Source: Amaurobius ferox (Eukaryota > Arthropoda > Arachnida > Araneae > Amaurobiidae). Taken from it: a DNA stretch of 64,000 nt. The DNA lies in NCBI GenBank assembly GCA_951213105.1, contig OX578152.1, positions 95,788,568-95,852,567 of the forward strand. The letters are read 5' to 3'. This document shows positions 47,161 to 58,901 of this stretch, one piece after another. Below the pieces are notes generated by a model. It saw nothing but the letters and a program-made list of their open reading frames with translations. It had not been told where the DNA came from and made no database searches. How positions within the stretch are numbered: position 1 is the stretch's first letter; each line of letters starts with the position of its first letter. A program made the translations under genes and the position numbers.

Positions 47161-47540
47161 TTTGGATCGGATGTTTTGATCTATAATAAAGAAGGTTCAA
47201 CCGTGATGTGTACTCTGCCTGTTCTAATGTCAGTTGACCAAGAAGACCATGTAAGACAAGTAGCAGTAAAGGATCACTGTGGAGATATTTGCTCCGCTGA
47301 AGTTGAAATCGTTGAACTGAAGGCGTTGTTAGATACGGATACTGCCTGTATTATTCCAAACTGGATCCTTTGCTGTGAGATCAAAATAAATTCTTTGCTT
47401 GTAATATGGCATTGTATTTGCTCAGATTTTCAGAAATTTTCCGAATATCGAAAAATTTCAGGTACGCTCCCTCCCGGCCGTATACTAAGATGCTCTAAGC
47501 CTTTTGGTGAGCCGTGCGGTCTGCATTATAGGGGTTATGG
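47155..47540 (+). CDS. Open frame of unknown function, fused to SINE sequence
   Basis: The first about 125 codons (MKFGSDVLIYNKEGSTVMC ... VEIVELKALLDTDTACII) are open and moderately balanced in composition. The frame then runs into a SINE, so its end is not natural. No domain recognised. It may be a retroelement fragment or chance. No splice sites were clear. Confidence 0.2.
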
Positions 47541-47552
47541 AGGTACAGTCCC

Positions 47553-47770
47553 TGGGCGGGACAGTCCAGTGATTAAGGCAGGGGGATTGCTCTCGGAAAA
47601 CCCGAGTTCGATTCCCCGTTTTGTCCAAACTGTTCCCGTGTTCACGCAGAGCACGATCTGAAAGTCCTTCCGAAAGGCTGGTGGTAGGGGAAGGAGGGTA
47701 CGGTCCCTGTGGATGTCTCCTTCATTGGGTTCCGGTCTAAATCGGGTGGCACGGCCCTGGCCGTCCAAAC
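47553..47770 (+). repeat. tRNA-derived SINE, copy 2
   Basis: Head gggcgggacagtccagtg, attaaggcagggggattgc and gagttcgattccccgt; body tccttccgaaaggctggtgg, gggttccggtctaaatcg, ggtggcacggccc. The best-preserved tRNA-like head in the window. Confidence 0.8.
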
Positions 47771-48149
47771 ACCAGAAAAACTAACTGCAGAAATAACTGC
47801 ATCGTCAGTTTAAAAACATACATAAGGGTAATTAAAAAATATAAACCTGTTTCGGCGGCTCGAAGGCTTCCTTTGCCAGAATTAAAAGACAGAGCACCAG
47901 TAGCAACAAAGACGAGAAAGCTTCTGTCAATAAATAGATGTATCATATGTGATCCAGGAAAACAATCCTTGCTAAATGACACTGACTAAAGAAAAGAAAA
48001 GAAAATGAATAAAGAAAAAGGAACAAGTAAAAAAATAAAACAGTATTTTTTTTAAATACCCCCTTGATTATTTGTATGTAACTTAAATGTATAAAAAATA
48101 TGTTTATTAATATATATATAACTTAAACATAAGAGAGACAACGACCACA
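47771..48149. other. Unassigned sequence
   Basis: AT-rich; no gene or repeat recognised. Confidence 0.4.
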
Positions 48150-48735
48150 CACCAAATTTGTACTTTCTAGCTAACCCTGTTTTCCAGTAATCCCCCCCCC
48201 CCTAAAAAAAGCCCCTTCTTATGGCGGACACAGAACGGAGTAGCTTGATAAAGTTCAAACTCCAAAGAATTAAATTATACCACAAAGGACAACATACCAA
48301 ATATGAAATTTCTACCTGCTTTAGTTATCGAGTTATTCCCCAAAAACAAGTTCATTTCTATGACGGGCTAGCCTGATAAAGCTCAAAATACAAAAAAAAA
48401 TTTAAAATATACTACAATGACATAATAAACTGGGACTTTCTAGCTGCTGCGGTTTTCGAGGTATTCCCCCAAAACAAGTACATTCCTATGACGAGCCCAA
48501 GACGGGCTAACTCGTTAAGGTTCAAAATCCAAAAATACTTAAAATGTACTACAAAAGACAATGACATACTAAATTCGAACTTTATAATTCCGGTTTTTGA
48601 GTTATTCTTAGAAAACGAGTACATTCGAGTACTATGGTGGGCCCAGGATGAGCTTGCTTGATTGGGCTTAAATCAAAGGAATTAAAATGTACTACAAAAA
48701 CAGAGATATGCCAAATTTTAGGTTACTGTGACGAA
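48150..48735. repeat. Satellite-like tandem repeat, four copies of about 130-145 bp
   Basis: Starts near 48162, 48305, 48433 and 48578. Shared parts: aactttctagctgc, ggttttcgagttattcc, aacaagtacattcc, tatgacgggct, gataaagctcaaaa, tactacaaaagacaat. Copies strongly diverged. Confidence 0.7.
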
Positions 48736-48798
48736 TGGAACCTTAATTAGGACCATAAAATTTGAATCATACGGACAACCAAACACCAGATCAAGTTA

Positions 48799-49810
48799 CA
48801 CAAGAAAGATCAATCATGCATAAAGCATTGATTATGAAACACTTTCCTACTTCAATGCAATTTTATTTAAACATGTCTAAAATGCAATACATTCCTCGGT
48901 AATATTTTAAAACTTATCACAATACTACATTAATTTAATATATTTGAAAACTTGAAAACTTACCTTCATCGAAAAAATGAACTTCGTTCAAATGACGGCA
49001 TTGAAATATAAATTGCCTGGTTTAAGCATCTCTAAATTGCGATACATTCCTCTATAATATTTTTAAAATTATCATAATACTACAATAATTTATTATATTT
49101 GAAAACTTCATCGAAAATAAATGAAATTTATTCAAATGACGTCATCAAAATATTACACGCCTGGCTCTCTCTATAAAAGCAGCATTTCATTCATAAAAAA
49201 TTTTCCATTCATTTCATTCATCACTATGATAATGTATTTTATTTAAAAACTTAAGACCATGAAGGTACAAGTAATTAAACTCTATGCTTAAGACTTCATC
49301 GAAAAAATCGTCCTTCTCTCTGTAAAATCAATAAACATTTCATTCATATCAACTATATTGCAGACTCCATGAACAAAATAATTTTGCGTTAAAGAAATGC
49401 AGCAATTCTTATACAACTCATTCTACCGGACGACCATCTTGCTGCTCATGTCCTCGGACGAGTCGGTCGTTCTGGGCTTTCGACAACTCATTCTACATAT
49501 TTTGCTGTTTGCATTTTCCATAAGTGAAAATTAGGCTTCATTGTAGAAATAATCAAAGTTTGATGATTATTTAAATTCAAATATATTGTAATTGCGTTGT
49601 TTCAGTATGTAGATGCACAGAATTTAAGCAAAAATAAAGCGGCATAAGACGGATACAACACTAAATATGAATTAAAAAGAACTTTAAAAATCACGATTTT
49701 GACACAAGATGGATGCCATATTTTATTTTGAAGTGGGTCACTTGATCTTTTCATATAATGGTCACGTGATAGCTTCATATAAAAGGTGTAATTATTATTT
49801 TAATTTTTAT
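48799..49810 (-). mobile_element. HINE-C copy 7, 3' part (split)
   Basis: Starts acaagaaagatcaatcatgc; includes the internal frame region (degraded) and one intact CACGTG at about 49756 (the other is CACTTG). Interrupted at ttttatt by HINE-C copy 8 in opposite orientation; the copy resumes at 51093. Confidence 0.8.
49427..49482. other. 56-bp GC-rich insertion with 14-bp flanking repeat
   Basis: Inserted in HINE-C copy 7 between two copies of acaactcattctac (49413-49426, 49483-49496). Other C copies have this 14-mer once, next to acatattttgc. The insert (cggacgaccatcttgctgct ... gggctttcg) is about 60 percent GC and can fold with CGACC/GGTCG and GTCC/GGAC stems. Not similar to anything else in the window; source unknown. 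Confidence 0.7.
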
Positions 49811-51092
49811 TAACACTTTATAACAAAGTTGAAAAGTGTTTATGACTTTGTTCATTCTGTCTATCTGTCTGTCTGTCTGTCCGTTAACACGATAACTGCC
49901 GTAAAAATAATTTAATCAAAATGAAATTTTTGTATGTTGTTCAGATGGTCTGTGGGACCTATGGGAATATGAATAAATAATATCACCCAATTAGTTTTGG
50001 ATTGAACTCGGGTTGAAGAAATGAAATACATTGAACCCTATGGGACCTAATTTTTCAAACTTTTTTTAAGCGGATTTAAAATTCACAAATTGCTTCGAAA
50101 ATTTTAGAAAATATTCAAATTATCATATAAAATATATAAAAAAATTTCAGCAAAATATATTCAGTAGTTTTTTAAATAAAAATTAAAATTATAATTACAC
50201 CTCTTATATGAAGCGATCACGTGTCCCACTTCAAAATAAAATATGGCACCCATCTTGTATCAAAATTCTGATTTTTATAGTTCTTTTTAATTCATATTTA
50301 GTGTTGTATCCGTTCTAAAACCGCTTTATTTTTGCTTAAATTCTGTGCATCTACATACTGAAACAACGCAATTACAATATATTTGAGTTTAAATAATCAT
50401 CCAAATTTGATTATTTCTACAACGAAGCCTATTTTTCACTTATAGAAAATGTAAACAGCAAAATATGTAGAATGAGTTGTATAAGAATTGCTGCATTTCT
50501 TTAACGCAAAATAATTTAGCTCTCGGAGTGTGCATAGCTGATATGAATGAAATATTAATTGATTTTACAGAGAGAAGGGCGATTTTTTTCGATGAAGTTT
50601 TAAGCATAGAGTTTAATAACTTGTACCTCCATGGTCTTAAGTTTTTAAATAAAATAAATTATTATAGTTTCGTGATGAATGAAATGAATGGGAAAATGTT
50701 ATGAATGAAATGCTGTTTTTATAGAGAGATCCAGGCGTGTTATTTTTTCTATGACGTCATTTGAATGAATTCGGGTTGTTTTCGATGAAGTTTTCAAATA
50801 TAATAAATTATCGTAGTATTATGATAGTTTTAAAAATAATACCGAGGAATGTATCGCATTTTAGAGATGTTTAAACCAGGCAATTTACATTTCAATGCGG
50901 TTATTTGAATGAAGTTCATTTTTTTCGATGAAGTTTTAAGTTTTCAAATATAATAAATTAATGTAGTATTGTGATAATTTTTAAAATATTACTGAGGAAT
51001 GTATCGCATTTTAGAGATGTTTACATGAAATTATATTGAAGTTGGAAAGTGTTTCATAACCAATGCTTTATGTATGATTGTTCTTTCTTGTT
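49811..51092 (+). mobile_element. HINE-C copy 8, nested in copy 7
   Basis: Plus sense, full length 1282 bp: starts taacactttataacaaagtt, tandem GTCT tract, ends gattgttctttcttgtt. Flanks ttttatt | and | taaaaaac fit insertion between T residues. Carries the internal 75-codon frame at 50477-50704. Confidence 0.8.
50477..50704 (+). other. Frame conserved between HINE-C copies
   Basis: MYKNCCISLTQNNLALGVCI ... FFDEVLSIEFNNLYLHGLKF ... MNEMNGKML. The minus-strand frame at 6595-6945 has nearly the same protein (CIADMN, FFDEVLSIEFNYLYVHGLKF, NYYSIVMNEMNGK). Copies at 5500, 44270 and 49300 have it broken. No known domain. It is either a by-product of recent copying or a captured coding fragment. 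Confidence 0.35.
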
Positions 51093-51446
51093 TAAAAAAC
51101 TAATGCATACATTTTGCTAAAAATTTTTTTAAATATTTTATGGGATAATTTGAATATTTCCCAAAACTTTCGAAGCAATTTGCGAATTTTAAATCCACTT
51201 AAAAATGTTTGAAAAATTAGGTCCCATAGGGTTCAATGTATTTCATTTTTCTCGGGTTCAATCTAAAACTAATTGGGTGATATTATTCATTTATATTCCC
51301 TTAGGTCCCACAGACTGTCTGAACAACATACTAAAATTTTATTTTGATAAAGTCATTTTTACGGCAGTTATCGTACTAACGGACAGACAGACAGACAGGC
51401 AGAATGAACAAAGTCATAAGCACTTTTCAACTTTGTAAAGTGTTAA
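51093..51446 (-). mobile_element. HINE-C copy 7, 5' part (split)
   Basis: aaaaaactaatgcatacatt to ctttgtaaagtgttaa; includes three GACA units and the 5' terminal motif. Confidence 0.75.
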
Positions 51447-52099
51447 CAAGGAACATAAGTGCTTTATGATTAAAAAAACATAGGAAAACAACCAGTTTCC
51501 TTAATATACATGTGCATTAATTAAGTCATCAACTAAATTCAAATAACTTTCGACCAAAATAATTAAAAATGCCGATGAATAAAAGACTCATTAATATAAA
51601 TTAAGATGAATATAGCTCACAATATGCAGAAATAACCACTTTCGGTAAATGTATGAGCTACGTTATGATACTACTACATTATGATATTCGTTTACAACAT
51701 CAAAAATACGCTATCTGTATATCGCTTTCTCAACAGCGGTAGACTCAATGCTGTAAAACTAGTTTTACAGGCAAAATGCAGTCTGAGCTGGTTATTCATA
51801 GAGAAATTTAGGGAAATTTAGGTTTTTCAAAGAGATTGAAGAGAAAATTCTTTTTTAAAACTACATATAAACCCTACAAAATAGAGGTTGTTGAAATGTA
51901 TGGTTTCCGGCCCACTACTGGCCCCTGATACTGCTCTATATGTTGCACTATTTATACTATCTTATATAGACAAAATTCAATTACTTATCCTACCTTATAT
52001 AGGCAAGAAGTTTGTTTCTCTTCATGCTCTTTTTGCGCTTCTCACAAAACTTTGATTGAAACTTCTATTTATCAAGATTGGCTAATGATAGAGCTTATA
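51447..52099. other. Unassigned sequence
   Basis: No gene or repeat recognised. Confidence 0.4.
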
Positions 52100-53148
52100 T
52101 ATTACTAGCAGCATACCCGTTCTTCGTACGGAGTATATAATATAAATAAACTTAAAATTCACAATCATGTGCAAATTCCTATAGTATACTAAATGGCATT
52201 TTTAATCAAAATATTCTGTTAAAATATTAAACATAATGCTCCTAAAAAGAAGTTAAGGAATGGCTGTTCTCGTTATTCAAAATTATCTTCACGGGTAGAT
52301 CTGAAGAATAAAATATCCTGGCCTTTTTGTAAGCAAATTTATAAAAAGTATGGAATTGAATCAATATATGCAAAACAATAGCGTGTTGTATGGGATCCGT
52401 ACTACTTATATACGCGAATATTAGAAGATATAACCTGTATTAGTAGATTACATATATAAATTGAAAATATCAATAAATCCGTAATCTTTAAATCAGTAGG
52501 CAATAATTAATTCCAATATGTGCCCAAATGAAAGTGCTAAAATTATATGGAAAGATAAACCCGTACTACTTATAATGTCATACATTAGAAGATATGTCCT
52601 AGTGTTAGTAAAGGATTACCCGTATTATAATATGTAGTCTGAAAATTTTTTACCAATATATAACAGATTACTTAATAAATTAAAAATATCAATAATCCCT
52701 GCCATCTTCATACCGGAAGGCTTGATTCCAATATATGCCAATATACATGTACTACTTATATTCTCTTAGATTAGAAGATATACCCGTGCATTTGTAGAAG
52801 ATTACTCGTACAACGTACAATATATGAGTTTCAACAATTTTTGCCGCAATAAAACAATGCCATAAGAAATTGAACATATCAATAATCTCTGAATCAATAA
52901 TCCCCGAAAACATCAATAATAATAATGTTTAAACATGAAGATCGTAATTGATATTATCCAGTCAAAAATACGATGGCAATGAAATTTATTTTATATACAT
53001 ATCTTCATCATTAAAATCGGAAAAGATTTAATAAAAACCTTCTTCCTCATAAACACATTAAATTTAAATCCGTTGTTAAGCGACATGTTATGATTTGCTT
53101 CAAATAAATTGGTGGTCAAAATATCGTCTGAATATCTCTAATGAAGGT

Positions 53149-53540
53149 TTGGCGACATTTTAAAAATTCGCCAAATTTATCGCCAAGTGGGACTGTAGAA
53201 CTGACAGTCCCACTTGGCGATAAATTGACGGACCATCATCAAAATATTATCCCCTAAAAAAACACTATTTCGTTTATTTAGGGCAATTTATCAATTTCAA
53301 AATATTTTTATGGATTTATAAATATTTTTATCAATTTGGTGACATTTTAAAAAATCGCCAAATTTATCGCCAAGTGGGACTGTAGAACTGACAGTCCCAC
53401 TTGGCGATAAATTGACGAACCATCATCAAAATATTATCCCCTAAAAAAACACAATTTCGTTTATTTAGGGCAATTTATCAATTTCAAAATATGTTTATGG
53501 ATTTATAAATATTTTTATCAATTTGGTGACATTTCTAAAA
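53149..53540. repeat. 187-bp tandem repeat with a perfect 23-bp hairpin in each copy
   Basis: Copies start at 53149 and 53336 (third, partial, at 53523). Each holds aatttatcgccaagtgggac + tgt, a 7-nt spacer agaactg and the exact inverse. The third copy has only a ruined version (aagtagggcggttggactga). Confidence 0.8.
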
Positions 53541-54677
53541 TTCGCTAAATGTGTTACTAAGTAGGGCGGTTGGACTGACAGACAAATGCTAACGAAACAC
53601 CATTTCAGTACTTTCTTTTAACAAAACAAAATAAATTTAATTGATTTACGTCATTTTTATCAATTTGGGGACATTTCAATCAATTTGGTAACTTTTAAGA
53701 TATTTGCCAAGTTAGCGATATCCAGCCAAATTCGTAGGTCTAAATTCGCAGATCTGAATAAAATATCGTGATCAAGTTTGTATATACTAAATGAAAACAC
53801 TAAAATATTGTTAGAAGAAATACCCATTCCACTCTTTTTCTGTTTAAACAATTGGATAAATGAATTTATTGGGTAAACAAAATATGAGTTTATTAGCTAA
53901 ACACAATATATAAGCTTAAAACCTCTTTGCTAAAATAAATGAAAGTGGTGTATGCAGTTCGCAATTAATATAATTAAAAAAAATCAAACCGTTCATTTAT
54001 AAGATATATTTCAATACCCATTTATTTAATATTCAAATCGAAAAAAAAATAATAATCATTAGCAAACATATTTAATTTCATTCCTTGGCCGAGCAACACG
54101 ATATAAGATAAAATCTTCCTCATAAAATGCGAAATTAAATAACCATTTTAATACCTTTATACTTCTAATCCTTGAGTAAAAGCTTGTGAAATACAAAACA
54201 TGGAGGTAGATTTTTCCATTTAAATTCATGTTTCAAACAATTCATGCTTTCAGATAGTGACTATTTAATGCAAAAATCCTGCATCAAACTCAAAAATAAA
54301 GTTTTAATTCCCTTTGATGTTTTAAACAAACGATTTTTATCCTTTGCGTTTGGATAAACCACGGAGTTGGAGAGTAGAACTCCTATAAAAAAAGTTCCGT
54401 TTTTCATTAATATCTCGATAACCCCTGGCCTTAGAAACTCGAAACTTGGGCAAAATTTATGGGGGGCTATTTCAAGGCCACCCACAAAAATTCATTTAAT
54501 TCGGTTCAGCCGTTCTCTCGTGATGATGAGATAAACGAAAGTTTCGTTTTTTACTAATATCTCAAGAACCACTGGTCGTAGAAATTTCAAACATAGACTA
54601 AATTTTAAGTGGGGCTATTTCTAGGCTACCCACAAAATTTCATCAAATTCGGTTCAGCCGTTCTCCCGTGATGATGG

Positions 54678-54683
<6 letters not shown>

Positions 54684-54721
<38 letters not shown>
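54684..54721 (+). repeat. (GACA)n microsatellite of element D
   Basis: Nine to ten uninterrupted GACA/CAGA units just inside the 3' end of D. Confidence 0.95.
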
Positions 54722-54723
<2 letters not shown>

Positions 54724-54745
54724 TTTTCAATTTTATTTATATAGT

Positions 54746-55053
54746 TTATATTTATATTATATAGATGATCGATATGGATTCAGCATAAAATTTTATAAAA
54801 GTGAGGGATTCATTAAGGATTTACACTTCTGGTACGAAAATATATTCATTATTAGTGGCAAGCCATTTGTATATGTTTTTACCAAAACATTTCTTTGAAA
54901 CGTCTTTTTCTCAACATCAACTATAGATAGAGCTGAAGTGATTAATAGATTTGATTTTAATGCCGTTAGAATTTTATGCTGAATCCAGATATATCTGGAT
55001 AAAGCATTAAATTCTAGCGGGGATGAAGGATAGGATTTCCACTTCCAATTTAA
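54746..55053. other. Unassigned sequence
   Basis: No gene or repeat recognised. Confidence 0.4.
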
Positions 55054-56000
55054 AAAAATCTGATGTGGACAGCACATGACTTTCCCTGCAGACTCAAATT
55101 CATATTTTCCTTATTTCTTTTTTAATACGATTAATTGAGTTTAATTGAACCAAATAACACCAAATTTACATTTTTAATTCAATTTTTGTTTTTATTTGGT
55201 AATTGGACATTTTCCCGAAATCAGCGTAACAAAAATTCAAGAAATCTCAAATATCTTGAGAACAGTTAGTCCTAAAGTATAATAGAGTGTGTTATATTAT
55301 TTTCCTCTTCAAAAATTGTGTATAAAACAAAAATTTAATTGATACATTTGAGCATACACTACTTAGTCTTTTTTTTAGATTTTGCAAGTTTGGCGAGCCA
55401 TTTCGTACAAAAAGGCAGGTTGTTCTTTTTCGAATCATACCAAAATCTAACCAACACCAGAGTATCTCACAAGTAACTTATCTACCAAATTTTGTGAAAT
55501 TTGGTCAATTAATATTTTAGCTAGAGTGGATACATGAAACTTTTGCTGGCCATTTCGTAAAAAAAAGCGAGTTCTTCTTTTCGGAATCATACCAAATTCT
55601 AATTAGCACCAGAGTATCCCACAAGTAACTTATCTACCAAATTTTGTGAAATTTGGTCAATTAGTATTTTAGCTATAGCGGATAAATGAAATTTTTACTG
55701 GTCATTTCGCAAAAAAAGGCTAGTTCTGTTTTCACGAATCGTACCAAAAACTAATCAGAACCAGGGTCACATCCAAGTGACTTACCTACCAAATTTTATG
55801 AAATTCGATCCATTAGTTTTTGAGTTAGAGTGGATACATACATTGCACAGCCACACAGACAGACACACACAGAGACGTCACGCTAAAAATAGTTTTTTCG
55901 CATTCTAGAGGTCTCGAAACGTGTAGATCCGTCGAAAACTCAAGTTGCAGTTGCGATTTTCGACATGATTCCAATACTTACCATGTATTGCAGGGAAAGT
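55054..56000 (-). mobile_element. HINE-A copy, tandem unit 1 of 2
   Basis: 3' end aaaaaaatctgatgtggaca, three internal segments, tract cagacagacacacacag at about 55856, 5' end gcagggaaagt with part of the terminal hairpin deleted. Confidence 0.75.
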
Positions 56001-56825
56001 AAGAAAATCTGATGTGGGAAGCACATGACTTTCCCTGTAGACTCAAATTCATTTCGTTTTATTTCTTTAAAAATTCTTTAAATTGAGTTTAATTGCACAA
56101 AATAACACTGAATTTGCACTTTTACTTCATGTTTTGTCTTTATTTGGTAATTGGGCATTTTTCAAAGGCGGTGTAAGAAAAATCTGAAAAAACTGAAATA
56201 TCTCGAAAACGGTTAGTCCTAGAGTAATAGAGTTGGTCTTATTTCTTTTTATCGTCAAAATTTACGTATAAAACAAGCATTTAATTGAAACATTTGAGTA
56301 TACGTAGTCTTTTATTTTTGATTTTGGCAATTTTTTTTTGGGGGGGGGGGGGAGGAGAAGGCATTTCGTAAACAAAGGCAGTTTCTTCTTTTTCAAATTT
56401 TACCAAAATCTAATCAGCACCAGAGTATCCCACACGTGACTTATCTATCAAATTTTGTGAATTTTGGTCAATTAGTTTTTTAGTTAGAGTGGATACATGA
56501 GATTTTTACTGGCTATTTCGGAAAAAAAGGCGGGCGCTTTTTTACCGAATCGTACCCAAATCTAATCAGCACCAAGGTTGCACACAAGTGTCTGACCTTC
56601 TAAATTTTATGAAATTCGGTCCATTAGTTTTTGAGTTAGAGTGGATACATATATTGAACAGACAGAAACACAGACTCATACACACACAGACGTCAAGCTA
56701 AAAATATTATTTTTTTTCGTATTCTAGAGGTCCCGAAACGTGTACATCCGTCGAAAACTCGAGTTGGAGTTTTCGGTATGATTACAATACTTTCCCTATA
56801 CATTACCATGTATTGCAGGGTAAGT
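56001..56825 (-). mobile_element. HINE-A copy, tandem unit 2 of 2
   Basis: Begins directly after unit 1 (aagaaaatctgatgtggg), the same head-to-tail junction as in the 1-4298 array. Contains a T/G run at about 56328-56352. Ends gtattgcagggtaagt. Confidence 0.75.
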
Positions 56826-57654
56826 AAAAAAAATTCTTTAAACATATAGTTCCCAGAGTCGGCTTTACATGGAGCTTAAACGATGACTGATATGGATTCA
56901 ACATCAAGTTCCGGAGGAGATAGAGCTGTCCATCATGGATTTCTAATCGTTCTAGGTATGTCACATCCAGTTTTTCCGAAAATTCGCCTGACTTTATGGA
57001 AGGTATGTGCAAAAAAGTAAACAAAAAATATTTCAATCATTTTCGTTGAAAATGAAGAAGAGTACACGCCACTTACCGCCATTTGAGAACTTCTTACGAA
57101 ATCGTCTTCTCGATTTTCGTCTTCTTATGAAATTTCGGAGAGGATTGGGTTGCTCAATAAGGGTTTGCATTGGTTTTGGTCATGTCACTTCCGGTCTCCC
57201 CCACCCCCCGAAAATTTGTCTGAATATATTGAAGAAATCAGCAACAGAGTAAAAAATGCTTAGCATTTTCGTTTAAAATGAAGAGTACACACCACTTACC
57301 GTCATATGAAAACTTCGTCATATGAAAACTATGAAGATTTCGGAGAGGGTTGGGTCATTCATAAGGTTTTCCATTTGGAGATGTCACTTCCTGTTTTTTA
57401 GAAAATTCGTCTGACTTTACGGTAGGGATGTGCAAAAGAGTACAATAATACTTCAATTCCATCGTAAACGTTCGCATTGCTTATCCCCCACATGAAGACT
57501 CCATAAAATCTTTGTATATATTAAATTTTTCGTTGATGTTTCATTTAAAAACTCAATAAATTTAATTAAAACTGAATTAAAAAATTCATTTTTTTTAAAT
57601 TAGATTTTATATAAATAATTACAGAAAAGGAAAATTGCATGTCGGATATTATTA
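56826..57654. repeat. Degenerate tandem repeat, about 200-225 bp, three copies, with flanks
   Basis: Related blocks start near 56957, 57182 and 57378: gtcacttccggt, gaaaattcgtctgacttta, gatgtgcaaaa.agta, gaagagtacacgccactta, atttcggagaggattggg. Frames at 56803-57036 and 57007-57252 come from the repeat. 57545-57654 is AT-rich. Confidence 0.6.
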
Positions 57655-58511
57655 TTTTCCCTGTAATACATGGTAATGTATAGAAAAATACTGGAATCAT
57701 GTCGAAAATCGCAACTCGAGTTTTCGACGGATATACACGTTTTGGTATCTCTAGAATACGTAAAACACTATTTTTAGCTTGACGTCTGTGTCTGTGTGTG
57801 TGGGTGTGTGGGTGTGTGTGTGGGTATGTGTCTGTGTATGTCTGTGGGTCTGCCTGTCTGTGCAATGTATGTATCCACTCTAACTGAAAAACTAATGACT
57901 AAATTTCATAAAATTTGGTAGGTAAGTCACTTGTGGATGACCCTGGTACTGAGTAGATTTTGGTATGATTCGAAATAAAAGAGCCAGCCTATTTTTGTAA
58001 AATAGCCCGCAAAAATTGTATGTATCCACTCTAACTCAAAACTAATTGAACAAATTTCTCAAAATTTGGTAGATAAGCCACTTGAATGCTATCTTGGTGC
58101 TGATTAGATTTTGGTACGAATTGAGAAAACATAATCTGCTTTTACTGCAAAATGACTCGCAAAAGTCATCAAAATCTATGATAAAAGACTACGTATGATT
58201 AAATGTATCAATTAAATGCTGGCTTGTTTTATACGTAATTTTTGACGATGAAAGGAATAAGACTAACCCCATTATTATAGGATTAGTTTTTCTCGATATA
58301 TTTTAATGTATTCGCATTTCTGCTACGACGCCTGCGAAAATACGTGCAGCTACCAAATGAAAACAAAAATTGAATTAAAAGTGCAAATTCAGTTTTATCT
58401 TAAACAATTATGCGTGTTCAACATAATTCAATTTAATTAATTATTAATGAAATAAAAAGAAAATGAATTTGGGTCTGTAGGGAAAGTCATGTGCTGCTCA
58501 CATCAGATTTC
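57655..58511 (+). mobile_element. HINE-A copy, plus sense
   Basis: 5' end ttttccctgtaatacatgg, tcgcaactcgagttttcgac, a GTGT/GGGT tract at about 57790-57860, two internal segments, and 3' end gtagggaaagtcatgtgctg + ctcacatcagattt. Confidence 0.75.
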
Positions 58512-58901
58512 TTTACTGTTTTCAATGGGTTCTTCGAAAATGCACGATTCTGGTCTATGTGCCAAAGAAAACTATGCCCAATTGTATATTCTGTACTTAT
58601 TGAAGTGTAGAAGTATGTAAAATTATTTCCTATTTTAAATAATAAAACTGTTCTGTTAAGTATTTCAAAAAGTATTAATCTAACAGAATTAAATTTGTTT
58701 AAAATAAATTGACACAAAATTGAAAATAAATACATCTGTATATAAAAAAAAAATATATGTATATACATTTTCTTTTCTTTTGCATACTACTGTATGGACA
58801 AATATTTTCGTAAAAATTTTAGAATTTGAGGGAATTCTATTTATATTTTTCCTTACTGTGCTTCTGATTTCAGAAATCTTGATGTGTAACGTTAGCCATG
58901 A
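58512..58901. other. Unassigned AT-rich sequence
   Basis: No gene or repeat recognised. An acceptor-like ttactgtgcttctgatttcag ends at about 58873 on the plus strand. Confidence 0.35.

Larger units (their letters stand above)
52100..54745 (+). mobile_element. Element D, Helentron-like non-autonomous element
   Basis: The left end reads ttactagcagcatacccg + ttcttcgtacgg, a form widespread in arthropod Helitron/Helentron-like elements. The right end reads ttcggttcagccgttctccc, gtgatgatgggacaaacag, a GACA tract, then ttttatttatatag. In between: three variants of a ccgtactacttatat.. unit (about 52398, 52562, 52746), two and a half 187-bp repeats with perfect hairpins (53149-53540), and a 146-bp duplication near the right end (about 54407 and 54553). 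No protein gene seen inside. Confidence 0.65.

Noticed and set aside
49427..49482. Hammerhead or other known small ribozyme
   Set aside because: A CGAAA string is present on one strand, but the matching CUGAUGA core and stems are missing.
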